Positions 1 to 13,390 of a DNA stretch of 64,000 nucleotides are shown piece after piece. This DNA comes from Elmis aenea (lineage: Eukaryota > Arthropoda > Insecta > Coleoptera > Elmidae). The DNA lies in NCBI GenBank assembly GCA_947652605.1, contig OX393579.1, positions 19,799,674 through 19,863,673 on the forward strand. The letters run 5' to 3'. How positions within the stretch are numbered: position 1 is the stretch's first letter; each line of letters starts with the position of its first letter. The translations under genes and the position numbers were made by a program. The notes under the pieces were generated by a model. That model saw nothing but the letters and a program-made list of their open reading frames with translations. It did no database searches and was not told where the DNA came from.

Positions 1-437
1 CAACCATACAGTCCGATAAATTTTGTCAAAAAGCTTTTATTTGTCTTTTCATTTTTCTGTAAAATGAAAAAATAGACATTGGTTTACACTTCACTGCAAT
101 ATGAATTGATCATGCCACATAAAAATTTAAAAAAATTATCAAGAAAGTTCAAATTATTTTTATACCTGGGAATAGATCAAGAGGAATTCGAAACGTAGGC
201 AGAACGAGGCAAAAAATGAAAGATCAGAAAAATGACTGACGCAATGGGCACAATAGCCTAACGATAAGTGAAGAAGAGAAACAAGGCCAGTGAATCGCAG
301 CAAATTCTCTTTTATATTCACGTGCTCAACCGAAAAGTGGTCTCATTGGATTTAAGCCGCATTACCTATCCGATTTACAAAAGGATTCGTAATTAAAATT
401 TACATTTTTTTACAACATCGTTATGATAAGCTGTGTA
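1..437. other. No gene seen
   Basis: AT-rich sequence without a recognisable gene or repeat pair. Confidence 0.4.
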
Positions 438-1132
438 CAGGTTGGCCTATCTTCGATGCCCATGCAGGACAGGGTATCTCGGTTACTATCAGAGATAGAA
501 AAAAAACTAAGTAGGTATCTACGTAGTCTCGATTTCTTTTTTCGAGAGAAATTCATTGCTTTTAACAGATTTTTGATCTTTTTTAATTTTCGAAACAAAG
601 CAAAAACCGATTTTTGTCACTTTTCAAAAATGTTAAATATCTCGCTTAAACGAAAAGATTAAAAAAAATTTTTTGCCATGGTTTTTTGTCCTTAATAAGA
701 TAGCGATGTTCAATTTTTTTTTTACTCATACAAATATTAATATATTACACCTAACTTTATTATTTTAAATGGCAACCATAGTTGGCTTTGACATAAACCG
801 AAAGCTTACTTTTTGCGCTTTTCAAAAATATATAATTTGCTTATAGTTGCCATTTAAAATAAGACAGTTAGGTATAATATATCAATATTTACATGAGTAA
901 AAAAATTGAATATCGCTATCTTACTAAGGACAAAAAACCAAGCCAAAAATGTCTTTAAAGTTTTTCTCTATCTTTTAGTTTAAGCGAGTTATTTAACATT
1001 TTTGAAAAGTGCCAAATATCGGTTTTTGGCTATATTTCGAAAATTAAAAAAGATATCAAAAATCTGTTTACGGCAATGAATTTCTCTCGAAAAAAGAAAT
1101 CGAAACTACGTACTTAGTTATTTCTATCTCTA

Positions 1133-1299
1133 AAGCTAAGGCCGCACTGCGGGATGGTTGGCTGGAGGGTAGATGGTAGATACACGCTGTCGCCTGGCAA
1201 CAATTTGTTGTGAAACAAAGCGCCTGGATTGTCGCCAGGCGACGGCGTGTATCTACCATCTACCCTTCAGCCAACCATCCCGCAGTGCGGCCTTAGCTT
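1133..1299. mobile_element. Hairpin MITE, Harbinger-like, copy 1
   Basis: The 167-bp element is nearly one long inverted repeat, with ends AGCTAAGGCCGCACTGCGGG and its complement. TAA-type flanks on both sides fit PIF/Harbinger duplication. It lies in the right arm of foldback family C. Confidence 0.85.
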
Positions 1300-1300
1300 A

Positions 1301-1467
1301 AATCTAAAGCCGCACTGCGGGAGGGTTGGCTGGAGGGTAGAGGGTAGATACACGTCGTCGCCTGGCGACAATTTGTTGTGAAACAAAGCGCCTGGATTGT
1401 CGCCAGGCGACGGCGTGTATCTACCCTCTACCCTCCAGCCAAAAATCACGCAGTGCGTCCTTAGCTT
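1301..1467. mobile_element. Hairpin MITE, Harbinger-like, copy 2 in tandem
   Basis: A second 167-bp copy follows immediately, sharing the TAA between them. Its right arm has diverged (CAAAAATCACGCAGTGCGTC), while the left arm stays close to copy 1. Its right flank TGA is the original target. Confidence 0.85.
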
Positions 1468-1517
1468 GATAGTAACCGAGATACCCTGTATGGGCATCGA
1501 AAATAGGCCACCCTGTA

Positions 1518-2437
1518 CGTATTTAAGATGTATCAGCCCCAAAGAGCTGTGAAAATCACGTGGTTCGCAAACCATGGGTTGCCCATGCCCAGTACTATTA
1601 ATGTATACACACATTTTTATCACGTGGCTTAATACTATGCAAATTATGTAATAAGATGAACTGACTGACAATCTAATCATCGTTTATAAAAAATTTAATT
1701 GTTAAACTAATGACGCTTATCGCAGTAAATTAATTATTTACTATATTTAACATAAATTCGATTTACTAATCATGTTTAGAGCCTGTAAATATTAAAAATA
1801 TCCAATCCTTTTATCATTTAGTTAGTCCTCTCCGAGGATCTCGTTAACAGAAATAATTATAAAATTATTTTCTTCATTTGTTTTGAAAGCAAATATCAAA
1901 ATAAATACGCAAAATTACATATTACTAAAAAACAACGTATTTGACGAGCCATTTTGCTCTTTTACACCGCGTTAAAATGTCCACGACTTTTCCCAAAGTT
2001 TTTATTGGATCACTTTAATCAACATTGTTTAGATTTAAAATATCTGCATATATCACGTTTTCGGTTTTCGTCAATATTATGAGTGTTATGAAATACTTTT
2101 AAAAAAATAAAGCAACTTGGGGTAACCTCTGGAAGATGAACATTTTATATTTGGCTCTACTTATTGTTCTCTTTTCAAGATCTCTGTAGTGACCTTACAA
2201 AAATACCCTGACAGTACGTTATAGTAAATAACATAACAAGAATTGTAGGAAGCATATTACGCACGAGTGGAAACGTTGCGTACGGAGCTGCGTAGCGGCG
2301 GGTGCGTATTTCCACGAGTGCGTAACTGCTTTACGTGTTTTGTAACATACTTTTTCTACTATCACATGTTATATACGATTTTATCTGTCTTGGCTAATAG
2401 TAAACAGTAAACACACTTGTACGTACGCTGTTAACTG
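1518..2437. other. No gene seen; short inverted repeat near 2255-2330
   Basis: The only structure is TTACGCACGAGTGGAAA with an inverted partner TTTCCACGAGTGCGTAA some 45 bp later, a possible small MITE. Confidence 0.4.
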
Positions 2438-2637
2438 TCAAGTTTGACGTGAGTCTACTTTGACATTTCTAGACAAGTGTGCTTTTTGCTTACCGGGCGT
2501 AAAGACCCTATTAGTATGCATGCAGGCTGTACAGTTTGAGTTTGACGTGAGCCTACTTTGATAATTTCTTTTAAAAGAACTGTGCTTTTTGCTTACCGTG
2601 CGTAAAGACCCACTTACTATGCATGCAGGCTCTACAG
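2438..2637. repeat. Two tandem copies of a roughly 100-bp unit
   Basis: Both copies contain GTTTGACGTGAG, GTGCTTTTTGCTTACCG, CGTAAAGACCC and TATGCATGCAGGCT in the same order (2438-2535 and 2536-2637). Confidence 0.85.
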
Positions 2638-3885
2638 TAATAGTAATTTATAATAGTGGTCGTAGAAAAACAAAATTATGTTGCTCTAAATGTCATTTGT
2701 TTTAACATCATGACGACGCTCTACTGTTTAAAATTCTAAATACGTGTCAGTAGCCATTATAATCAATAAAAAAATCGGATGCTCCTAAAACTCTACAGAA
2801 GGCCAAAAAACTTTGATACACCTCTGTCTACTAATTTTATTTTATGTTAATATTTTATGCCATAAAAAATAAGTAGGTTAAAATCACAGATACTAAACGA
2901 ATCTGAGATAGAAATTCTTGAATTATTAAAAAACGACGCAGCAATATAAATGAGTACATGACATGCTGTGAGTGATTATTTTAAATTTACAGACACCCAA
3001 CATCCTGGTACTACGGTGCATACATAATTGGAAGGCAGCAAGCACAACTAATGAAGAAAGTAACACCAAGTTTAAATAAAGTCTTTACAACATAAAATTT
3101 AAAAATATTTTTTTACACGTATAAATTACAAGTTTTTTATATCGAACTATTCTTACAAAAAATGCACACTGGCTCGATAAAAGCATACATAATCAAGGTT
3201 ACCGTTTCACTAACCGTATTTCTTTGCAACCAATTACACAAAAATTCACCGGCAACAATTCACAGGACAGTTACACTCACTTTAATTGGCTATTACAATA
3301 AATTATATGCATACGAACTTTTAATTTAGTTTTTTATGTATAAAATCTGATAAACTATGTCCATACCTTGAGGCCCCTTCTGTAAATAAATTTGGATATG
3401 CCCAATACAAAAATCCCACGAAAAACACCAGTTCTAATATTCCATCCATTGTTGGCCACTGTTATAAAATTTTACACCCGCGAATTCAAAACAGTTCTTT
3501 CATGCAGTTAGTAAACTACCGAACTTTATGATTAAATTAAGTTTTTATTGATAAAGAAGCATGTGCTCGGCGCTTGTCATTTTCACGGTGGTGTAACCTT
3601 AAGGTAGGACCATTTCATGCACGACGCTTGCGGTACAACAGCAACTTAAAGAACAATCAAACCATTTCATTCTAATAATGAATCCTTCTCTTTCAGTTAT
3701 TTAAAGGAGGGGTATACAAGTTAATGTACTACCAACACAGAACCGTACTAGAACTATTTAACAAGCAACTTTGCAACTATAATGGTCGTTAACTTTTTAA
3801 CAACCACTTTATTTATATACAGGGTGGTTCGACAGTTTCAACATTTTTTTGAAGTTTTAATATGGAGTAAAAAAATCGTATATTA
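2638..3885. other. No gene seen; one foldback end
   Basis: A lone CAGGGTGGTTCGACAGTTTC end occurs near 3822. Otherwise this is AT-rich sequence without structure I can identify. Confidence 0.4.
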
Positions 3886-4584
3886 CTGGGTGGTATAAAT
3901 GAATTCTAGTACACCCCTTTTTTTAGTGATATGTGCAAAAAACAGAATTATTTAAACATATGTACACTATTCTTTCAATTACGGGTTACCGGAAATTACC
4001 CTAACTTTGTTATAACAAATCCTGTATATTTTTACAACTTTTGAAAGAGGAAACAATTTTAACTTTACTATGTCGACAAGTGCCAAAATAACGTTTTCGT
4101 AAATTTTAATTGGCATTTAGTTAACTTTAATCGGCTTTTAATGTTACGGAATCGGTTTTTCGACAAAAAGTATTTTGTTTAGTGAAACGATAGTGGTTCA
4201 AGCGGTAATATAAATAGAGAATCTTTTAACTAATTTACTAAGGCCAATAAATTGTATAGTTATAAAGAGTCTGCAGGTCACGGCACACTTAATAAAAAAT
4301 TAAATTTTCGTCCAAAAATTATTATAAAAGTAACCAAAATTAACCAAAATGGTGCAGATGTATTCAAAATAGCTTCCTCTTTCCAAAACTGTAAAAATAT
4401 ACAGGGTATTCCATTTAAAATAACAAAGTTAAGATAATTTCCGGCGAAACTGAAACTGAAACAATAGTGTACATAATATGTTCAAATAATCCGGTTTTTG
4501 CACATATCATATATCTAAAATTTCCTTTACTTATAATCAAAACCAAAGGAAAAAAAGGGTGCACCAGAATTTATTTACACCCGA
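3886..4584. mobile_element. Foldback element family D, copy 1
   Basis: Inverted ends with CTGGGTGGTATAAATGAATT on the left and the inverse of TCGGGTGTAAATAAATTCTG on the right, flanked by TA (3884-3885, 4585-4586). Arms fold about 4235. It has the uninterrupted site AGTGTACATAATATG near 4466, used as an empty site for another insertion. Confidence 0.8.
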
Positions 4585-4616
4585 TATATTTCCCTATGTA
4601 ACAAAATAATAATATA

Positions 4617-5120
4617 CAGGGTGTAAGAAATTTGAGTGTAAAAATGGGGGTTTCGTTCATTATAATAGCTAGAGTAAAGCTTTAAATTTGGCAGAGTTGA
4701 TAAATTCGATGGTCATTAATAATTCGAAGAGAAATTGAAAATATCTTAAACGGTATCCGAGATAATTAGGAAAAATCGGAAAATACGATTGTTTGAAAAT
4801 CGCCTTTAACCATTTAGGATTATAAAATATTTCAAAAACGTAAAAACATTGACGAAGTAACTTTTTAAGCCGAATAGAATGATGATTTTCCTAGGTCGAT
4901 TCGTTTTTGTTTTATGACAACCAACTTAATTTTTTCTTATGGGTGCAATTTTTTCTATTGGCATAATTGAATAGGATTTTTTTTCTATATTCATTGCTGT
5001 ATCACACATGGTAATTTACTTCTACATTTAGAGTCAAATTTGAAATAATGCGTTTTGTACAACAACCACTATAAATCAGGTAGGCCGGTCGTTGTAGTTT
5101 ATGTCGTTACCATGACAACC
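4617..5120. repeat. Repeat family E, partial copy 1
   Basis: It starts CAGGGTGTAAGAAATTTGAG after TA and contains AAACGGTATCCGAGATAATT (near 4747) and GGCCGGTCGTTGTAGTTTAT (near 5085). The same blocks return, partly inverted, at 59800-62100. Confidence 0.65.
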
Positions 5121-5624
5121 AATCAACGAACTAAAAAATTTGAGAGCCTATTATGTGCTTGCCATCATAATTCGTGTAAATGAAAACTATTTAATATCTA
5201 ACCATAAATATTAAATGTGAATTTAGCTGCATGTGTATATACCACAAGATTTGCGTATGAATGATAGAAACGGCAAGCTTAAAAACATCAGTTTTTAGCT
5301 TTTATAGACGTACGTTATTAAAATTTTAAAAAAAGTTTGTGAAAAAAGACAAACAATGCACCATCTTCGCTGCAATTTATAAAAACTAGTTTAATATATT
5401 CAACAAAAGCTTGTTTGCATAATCTTTTTTATAACATACGAACATACGTCACTATTGCCAATAAACCAATATCACTTTTTTTTAACTTTACGTTAGCATG
5501 ATTCGACAATTTGAATGTTTTTCCCAATACATACAAAGACGCAGTAATTTTTTAAAAGATTGCATTACACAAAGTTTCGAAGCATTAACAAACACATAAC
5601 AAACAATGAATGTAATGCATTGTA

Positions 5625-6231
5625 CAGGGTGGTCCAAATTCGATGGGATTACATGGGTAACTCGCTTAATATTAATAGTTAATAGTTTTTTGATACAAAC
5701 TCAGAACAGTTCTCAAATATATTCTATCATTTCCGGTTTTTCTTGTTTTCACAGCCTACTTTTGATTTCTTATCTTAAAAAAAAAAGTTAAAAACGTTTG
5801 AAACTTGCGTATTATTTAAAATAAATACATGAACCCTTATAATATATTTGGAAAGGAAGAAAAATAAGGAATTGAAGTAGGTCATAGCCAACCATAGCTT
5901 CCATTTAAAAAAGGTGAGTTTGTGTCATAAGTTTTTAACGGCGAGCGTAAAAAAAATAATTTAGTACTATCAAAACCTACATAAAAATATCTAAAAATGA
6001 TCTTCATAAACTTTTTCGATATTTAAAACAATAAGGGAGATATGACACTTTATAAATATAACAAAAAAACAGTTTTTCTTTAATAACTCAAAAACCGGAA
6101 ATTATAGAATATTTTTGAAACGGTTCTGAGTTTGTCCTAAAAAACTGCACATTTTTGGTAATTTAACCGTTTCTCTATCTTGACTATCAAGCGAGATACC
6201 CATGTAATCCCATCGAATTTGGACCACCCTG
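5625..6231. mobile_element. Foldback element family A, copy 1
   Basis: A 607-bp palindromic element with ends CAGGGTGGTCCAAATTCGAT, flanked by TA (5623-5624, 6232-6233). The middle contains inverted copies of sequence around the centre near 5930. Confidence 0.88.
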
Positions 6232-6237
6232 TACATA

Positions 6238-6719
6238 CAGTGTTAGACAAATATTGGGGAATGGTTAAAATTATTGCCAAACAGTGAGCTGTTTTAAAAT
6301 CGGACATGTTCGAGGATTGCCGGCAAATTTTTTACTATCTTACCGAATACGATAAATCACATTCACATTCAAATTACTGATTAAAAGTCATCAACACTTT
6401 TTTTTTATCCAATTTAAACTGATTTAAAAAAAAGAAAATTTGTCTTTCACAAGAGTATACAATAATTGGTGATGTTTATTCATATTTAATACTTTTGAAA
6501 ATCTCGGTCAATGTTTCTAATAATTTTTGAATACAATATGCAAACTTAAATTCAGGTGTTTTTAATTTTTATTCATAAATCATCAAAAACCTAAGCCGAT
6601 ACCTTCAAAAGTAATAAAAATAAATCCTACAAACACAAAAACTAAAAAAAACTTCAACTGGTTCAATTAAAAAAAAAAAAAATTAAAACTAAGCGTTCCG
6701 AAACATTTGCCTAACCCTG
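6238..6719. mobile_element. Mariner-like MITE
   Basis: Ends CAGTGTTAGACAAATATTGG and, inverted, CAGGGTTAGGCAAATGTTTC, flanked by TA (6236-6237, 6720-6721). No transposase. It abuts family A copy 1 with only a few bases between. Confidence 0.7.
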
Positions 6720-6721
6720 TA

Positions 6722-8961
6722 TAATATAATAAATCAATGATTTACCACGAATCAAGTATTTTTTAATTTATAACCAATTTTTAATCTCAATATCAAACTC
6801 TAGTAAACAATAAAAAAACTTGCAATTATTTATGATCTTTTAAATTACATTTTTAGTAAGTACCTACTGTAAAAAATGACAAAATGAAACCCACAACAAA
6901 CATTTTTTTTTTATTAATAATGTTAAGTTAGATTTATTTAGCAATTGCTATTACATTGTAGCATAATTTACATAGGTAATAGTAAATATAATAAAAATAA
7001 AAATAGAATGAAATAAAATAAAAATCTAAAAATCTTCTATATTCCAAATATCTAAAATAATAGTTTAATAGCGTTCTAATACGTACTCCTTAATTAATTT
7101 AATACCCTTCTTATAATTAATTATTAGGAGTACATATTTTGACTTGATGCGGCATATTATTAAATATTTTCAAACCCTGATAAAATAACGAATGAGCAGT
7201 TTGACTAACAAAAAGTTATTAAAAACCAAGTGAAACACTTCATGACATAATTTGTAATAAACAAATTCCTGTTTAATAGTTTTATAAACAAAATATACGT
7301 ATAAAAATGTATGTTGAATTTTTGTTTGGAAAAAAAACATTTCTTTTGAGTAGGTACACGAAAACATCAGGTTGTCGAATTGCACTTTCTATTGCTAAAA
7401 AAAGTAATTTTAGAGAGCAAATAAATTTCACTTTTATTTAGTTAAATAGGCGGCTGATCACTAAATATTTTTTAGATTGATCTAAATACTCTGAATACCT
7501 ACTTTTTGACGGATTTTAATTCCGTATTTATTCTTTTGTACTATAATATTTCCAATAATACGCGTAAATTTTTCATATACGATTTAACAGAAGCAATTAA
7601 ATAACATTTTTTTAAAGATTTTAAAGGACTAATTCAATCTAACGGTTTTTGGTTCTTAGGTATTAAAACTTTAAAAAAATTATAATGAAAAGTTTATACC
7701 ATTTCTGAATTTTAAGACTAATGTTTAAATGGATAAGTTCATCTCTGTTATAATTATTAATATCACTACCTAGAAGTTAGCCTTTTAAACCAAATTATTT
7801 ATTAATAAATCTTATTATAGGCGCAAAGTTCATAAATTAATTGAAACGGGAGGAAAAAAAACAATAAATAATGATTAACATCACATTTTGAACTCCGATC
7901 AAGGTTTAATTGTTTATATAAACTACATTTAACTGAATTATAAAGGCCAAGACAAGCTAACTACATTATACAAGAAGTTTGTTTCCTACAACATTTTTAA
8001 ACCGTAAAATGTCGTCGAAATGTGTCGATTAGCATTTATCATTGTTAGAGCCAACATTATAAGTAATAACTTCACAATCACAGAATTATTATAGCTGCAT
8101 CAATTACTTACTAGATCGTTATATATCCCAAAATCATTAGAAAAGCAGCACAAACTAAAAAATTAACTGCAGCACTAGACGCGAGCGTTCGCACACTTCA
8201 GAAGAAGTATCATGTTGTGGCATTTCTATTTTTACCTTTTCTCGGTCACACACAATTTTGTTACGCCGATGTTAAATGTGAATCGTTTAATCTTTGCAAA
8301 TTTAACTAAATTCATTAATAAAAAATGAAGTTTTGCATTGAATGTACCTGCCCAACTTATGAACAAATTTTGCATAAATAAGCAATAAAACCTAAAGCAA
8401 TTTATTAAATACAAATATTTAATACTCACAAGAAGAACAAAAATTGTTAATACGCCCCTTGAAGAATCAAATCCAGTACATGATGATAAACAATGCTTCA
8501 CATCGCCTGTTCTGCACTATCAACCCGAAATTGTTATCTCACACCCGTGACTCTAGGTCAAACTCTAGAATTTTGCAAAACCAATCATTGTTAAAAAAAT
8601 CAGCCATTAATTATCGGCTTCCAATTACTAATAGACTTTCTCAAAAAAACACTTTTTTAAATTAACTGTTTTTTTTTTAGATTTATTCGTTGATTTAATT
8701 TTTATATGGGCTTAATTGATCTAAACCAAAAAAATCACTCCATAAACAGATACAATAAAGATTTGCAACTCCTGTTTTAGTGGTTTTTAGATGCAGTTAT
8801 GTACTATAAAGAAATTACTCGGTTTTAATCGATTTAAATAAAGAAATTCACGTGTGCTATAAAACTTTACAAATCTATTTAACTACCTTAACGTAATCTC
8901 GAGCTAACACGACTAACTATTCTATGCTGCCTTGTAAAGTTTACAGTTTGAGAACCAGGTA
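6722..8961. other. No gene that can be supported
   Basis: Very AT-rich. A minus-strand open stretch near 8432-8501 ends at a GTGAGT donor and could be an exon, but the protein is not recognisable and no partner exon was found. Confidence 0.35.
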
Positions 8962-9141
8962 GTGGTTCCGGAAGTGAAATTTCGATTTTCACCGTTATAT
9001 TTTCAAATAAATTCCACCAGTTGTTGGTACGATATTGATTATAAATGAAAAATTAACTAAAAAATTAATATTATTATGGATAGCGGTTCACCTAAATATA
9101 TGTCATTGTGAGTGGTCCTTGGGCTTAAGTTTCGGAACCAC
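8962..9141. mobile_element. Short MITE with TA flanks
   Basis: About 180 bp with inverted ends GTGGTTCCGGAAGTG and GTGGTTCCGAAACTT, flanked by TA. Confidence 0.55.
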
Positions 9142-9314
9142 TAACTAAGAATACACGGCCTTGCGTTGCTAGATCGGGCATTTTCGGAAAATTCTTTAGA
9201 TTTGTTGGCTTTTTTCAAACAAACACTTTTTTGTTTCTTTTTGGAGTGTTCTACAATTCTAACTCAATCACAAATTTCGATCAAATTTCCAAAGCGTACA
9301 CACACATGTACCTA

Positions 9315-10787
9315 CAGGGTGGGCAAATTTCGATGCTTTCATAAGGAATCTCGGTAACTATAAGAGTTGTGGAAAAACAGACCCCCGTTCGTCGATCTCT
9401 TTTTTCGAGAAAAAGTTAATGGTGAAAACTAAAATTGGTTATCGTCTTTTGTTTTCGAGTTATCGCCGATAACTCGATTTTTCGACTTTTCGTTTTATGA
9501 CTATATCTCACTTGTTTATGAAAATGAAGAAAAATAATCTTGACGTTTTACAGGCACTTTTTTGATAAGAATGCAGTGGCGCAGACAATTTTTCAAAAAA
9601 AAAAAACACGAAATTCGAGTTGTGACATAAAATTGCATTTTTTTTTAATGGAACGCATAGTTGGCTTTGGCATCAAGCGAAAGATGATTTTTCCCATTCC
9701 AATAATATATATCATATGGGGTGGATTTATTAATTTTCCTTACATTATAGCAAAAATTAGGTAATTTTTCATTTTTTTTTTTTTTTTAGTAGTAGGCTTA
9801 TGTCATTAGGAATATACCTGGTAAAACAAACTGTCACTTTGTTGTTTTAACGATGGTTTGACAGAAATAATTACGTTTAATTGCTTATATTTTTGTACCT
9901 AAAAAACACGAAATGGCTTACGAATATTACGAAAAGTATGTTAGAATTTTTTATTTAAAGTAATAATAATTCTGAAGCTGCAAGTGAAACATATTTTAAT
10001 CGTTACCCATAATGAAGAAGAAATGTCCCACAATTAATGAGATTTGGTATGAATCTTCCAAAAATAGATTTATTAGGTTGCCTTCTTTCTGGGTAACGAT
10101 TAAAACAAGTTTCACTTACAGCTTCAGAATTATTATTACTTTGAATAAAACATTCTTACATACCATACTTTTCGTAATATTCGTAAGCCATTTCGTGTTT
10201 TTTGGGTACAAAAATATAAACAATCAACAATTAAACGTGATTATTTCTGTCAAACCATCGTTAAAACAACAGAATGACAGTTGGTTTTACCAGTTATATT
10301 CTTAATGACATAAGCCTACTACCAGAAACAAAATAAAATATGAAAAATTACGTAATTTTTGCTATAATGTAAGGAAAATTAATAAATCGCCCCCACCTGA
10401 TTTATATTATTGGAATGGGAAAAAATCCTCTTTCTCGTGATGCCAAAGCCAACTATAAGTTCCATTTTTAAAAATATACAACCTTATGTCACAATTTCGA
10501 ATTTTTTTGAAAAACTGTCTACGCCACTGCATTCTTACTAAAAAAGTGCCTGCAGCACGTCAAAATTATTTTTCTTTATTTTCATAACCAAGCAAGATAC
10601 AGTCATAAAACGAAAAGTCGAAAAATCTAGTTATCGGCGATAACTCGAAAACAAAAGACGATAACCAATTTTAGTTTTCACCATTAACTTTTTCTCGAAA
10701 AAAGAGATCGAGTATACAGGGTCAGTTTTTCGATACCTCTTATAGTTACCGAGATTCACTATGAAAACATCGAAATTTGCCCACCTG
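9315..10787. mobile_element. Foldback element family B, copy 1
   Basis: A 1473-bp near-palindrome with arms of about 700 bp folding near 10045. Ends begin CAGGGTGGGCAAATTTCGAT on the left and, inverted, CAGGTGGGCAAATTTCGATG on the right, flanked by TA (9313-9314, 10788-10789). It has no transposase; ORFs within are chance. Confidence 0.9.
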
Positions 10788-10789
10788 TA

Positions 10790-11853
10790 CAGATAAAAAT
10801 TGTTGTATACGTATCAAACATATTTCTGCGCAATAAACGAAATCTAAAATAATTTTTTGCATAAAAATCTTGTCACTAAATAAGGATTTCTTGAAAAGTT
10901 ATTTTATCATTTACGTATGCGTTACGCACATTACAATAATTTAAAAAGTCGTTAACACAAAAATAATACACATACAAAACAAATATCCCAAGCGATTACA
11001 GCAGAAAACATTTTTTACAACTTCCATTCGACTACATGTGCTTATCAATCTACATACTATCAATACAGCAATTTTAGTTAAAACAAAAACGTTTTCGATA
11101 AGTTTCTTAGGAATTATTGAGGTTAATAAAGTTCAAGATATCAAAAATAATTAGAAAACGACTGCTCCACTTATTTTTTCATTTACTGATTAGTTTAATT
11201 CTTTGTGTTGAAATGTCAGTAAAGCGAGCTATCATCCAGGACTTAATATATGGGGCACAAGCGCTTGAACGTACAAAACTGCAGCAAGTTGATATTTTTT
11301 TGTACCTTATTGTATTTATTGATAAAACAATTAGACAAATAAGCCTCTACGTTAAAAAGTTGGAAAATCCTAAAAATGGTACATACTTTTGACAAAATTA
11401 ATTACAATTAAAATGCATTTCTATTTTGATGTGAAATAGTTTATTCAATTATTACTCATTTATCCGTTTCAAAACAAATATCTTAGAAGTAATGGCAATC
11501 AAAATAATTTTGACTCATAATAAAACATAATTATCAATGTTTCTTATAAATAATAAATATTTTGATACACATGCACTGGGTGGGCTAAAAGTTACTAACG
11601 GTTTCAAAATATGTTTTAGTGTATTGGTAATTTTTTTTCAGAAATACACTTTAAACCTAATTCTTTTCTTTGTACCTACACACTTTATTTGGGTGCTAAA
11701 TTTGTAAAAAAAATACTCCAGAAATAACAACGTAATTAAAAATTCCTTTTTTTAAGTATTTCTTTGCCAAGTGCAAAATCAGTTTCTAGACTTTCGCCTT
11801 TAATGAAGAGACAAAACTTTAAAAAAAGTTATTTCAATTAAGCTTATATTTAT
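10790..11853. other. No gene seen; one dispersed repeat
   Basis: The block near 11744-11840 (TTTTTTAAGTATTTC, AAGTGCAAAAT) recurs in intron 1 of the CoA-transferase gene near 33256. Nothing else is identified. Confidence 0.4.
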
Positions 11854-12168
11854 CAGGGATGGAAAACGTAACGTATTGATACCCGCGATAACAATTCAAC
11901 TATAATTTCTAGTACAATAACGTAACGATATTTTAATAACGTTATATAACGTTATAATAACCAATAACGTTTCATAGAAGATTGTTTTGTAACTTTATTT
12001 TTAATTCATTCAATTTCAATTTCTCTTAAAAGCTTTGTTTGTATTTCAGATATAAAAATTAAAATAAACTATCTTAAGGTATTTTTTTCCATTTATTAAA
12101 TTTTTCGTTTTAAAAATCCCAAATATAATTTCAGAGTTACAAATTATATTTATTTTTATAACGTTATA

Positions 12169-13390
12169 CAGGGTGTTCCACATAGAAGAGCCACTATTGG
12201 GATCCCGTAAACGGTAAGAGCTACAAAGAAGTTTAAATTAGACAAATTGTTTCCCTTTCTGAGACTTGTTCAATGATACTTTAGTGTTTTAAAAAAGTTC
12301 CATGGCACGCTAGATAATAAACAAAAACCAAAATGGATATTTTTTTGAATCGGTATTAACTCGGTTATACTTGATGGTACAAAAATATTTGTGGAGAAAA
12401 AATTGTACATTTTTTTAGCAATCTAAACTGAAAACATTCATTTGATTCAATATTTTTTTTAATTTTTAGATAATTTACGAACTTACATTTATTTAAATGG
12501 AAACCATAAATGGCTATGACCTTATGAAAAAGCATTTGTTTTTCCTCTTTTCGGGGGTAATTACACGAGAGCTTTGTTTTTATCCGGCTAAACTTGCGTT
12601 GCTACGAAAGTTTGGTTGCTAGGAAACTCGACGAGACAAAACTGTCTGATAAAACAATGAGTCCGTAGGACGAGTCGTTTTATCTTTGACAGTTGTCGAG
12701 TCAAGAGTTGCCTAATAGCAACTAAACTTGAGTTTAGTAAAAGCAAGTTTGTCTAGGATAAAAACAAAGCTCGAGTGTAATTCGGTACGATAACTGCACG
12801 AATAAATTATAACCTTCAAATAATAACTAACAAAACGTCAAAATCTTTTGGTTAGTTACAATCATATAAGTCGGTTGCATGGTAACAAAAGTTACATGCA
12901 AAAATGCAAGTGGATATTAAAGTTAGGTACCTTTTTATCCGCTGTCATAACGACAAAACGTGACGTCATTATGGAGAATTTAACATATGAGTGCAGTTAT
13001 TAATAATATAAGGTTTAATGTATTTATTTTGATATTTAGGCCCAAAACAAATGAAATTCATCAAAAAAATCCTATGAAGCTCTAGAAAGCCATGAATTTA
13101 AACAATCTTGAAACAAATGAATGTTTTCATTTTACAGTGCATAAAAAAAAAATACAACTTTTTCTCCAAAAATATTTTTGTACCATCAAGTATGACCGAG
13201 TTATTAACGAAATGTCCATTTTGGTTTTTGTTTATTATTTAGCATGCCATGGAACTTTTTTACGACATAAAGCTTTACTGAATATGTCTCAGATTCTCAG
13301 ATACGAAAACAATTTGTCTAATTCAAACTTCTTTGTAGCTCTTACCGTTTACAAGATCCCAATAAGGACCTTTCTATGTGGACCACTCAG
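12169..13390. mobile_element. Foldback element family H
   Basis: Inverted ends CAGGGTGTTCCACATAGAAG and CTGAGTGGTCCACATAGAAA, flanked by TA (12167-12168, 13391-13392). The arms share TTTACGGGATCCCAATAGTG-like sequence. It carries a further insert at about 12556-12996. One arm recurs at 56075-56490. Confidence 0.82.
12556..12996. mobile_element. Insert with inverted repeats inside foldback H
   Basis: Comparison with the arm at 56075 shows extra DNA here. It holds the inverted pair ATTACACGAGAGCTTTGTTT (near 12559) and AAACAAAGCTCGAGTGTAAT (near 12762), plus a small GTCC-GTA-GGAC hairpin. Limits are approximate. Confidence 0.55.

Larger units (their letters stand above)
438..1515. mobile_element. 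Foldback element family C, copy 1
   Basis: A palindromic element with arms running from both ends to a centre near 800. TA flanks both ends (436-437, 1516-1517). Ends read CAGGTTGGCCTATCTTCGAT and, inverted, CAGGGTGGCCTATTTTCGAT. Two 167-bp MITEs are inserted in its right arm. ORFs inside are by-products of the palindrome. Confidence 0.85.

Noticed and set aside
1267..1680. 137-codon minus-strand ORF
   Set aside because: It is formed by the two hairpin MITEs and the arm of a foldback element; no protein family is recognisable.
8232..8501. Possible minus-strand exon with a GTGAGT donor
   Set aside because: The peptide (CLSSCTGFDSSRGVLTIFVL) has a hydrophobic stretch, but no homolog comes to mind, the first codon is GTG, and no acceptor exon was found downstream.
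12645..12690. Hammerhead-ribozyme-like string (ATGAGTCCGTAGGACGAG)
   Set aside because: The stem II-like part fits, but the CUGAUGA and GAAA core residues do not, and the flanks (GATAAAAC / GTTTTATC) pair with each other rather than forming stems I and III. It is best read as a plain hairpin.
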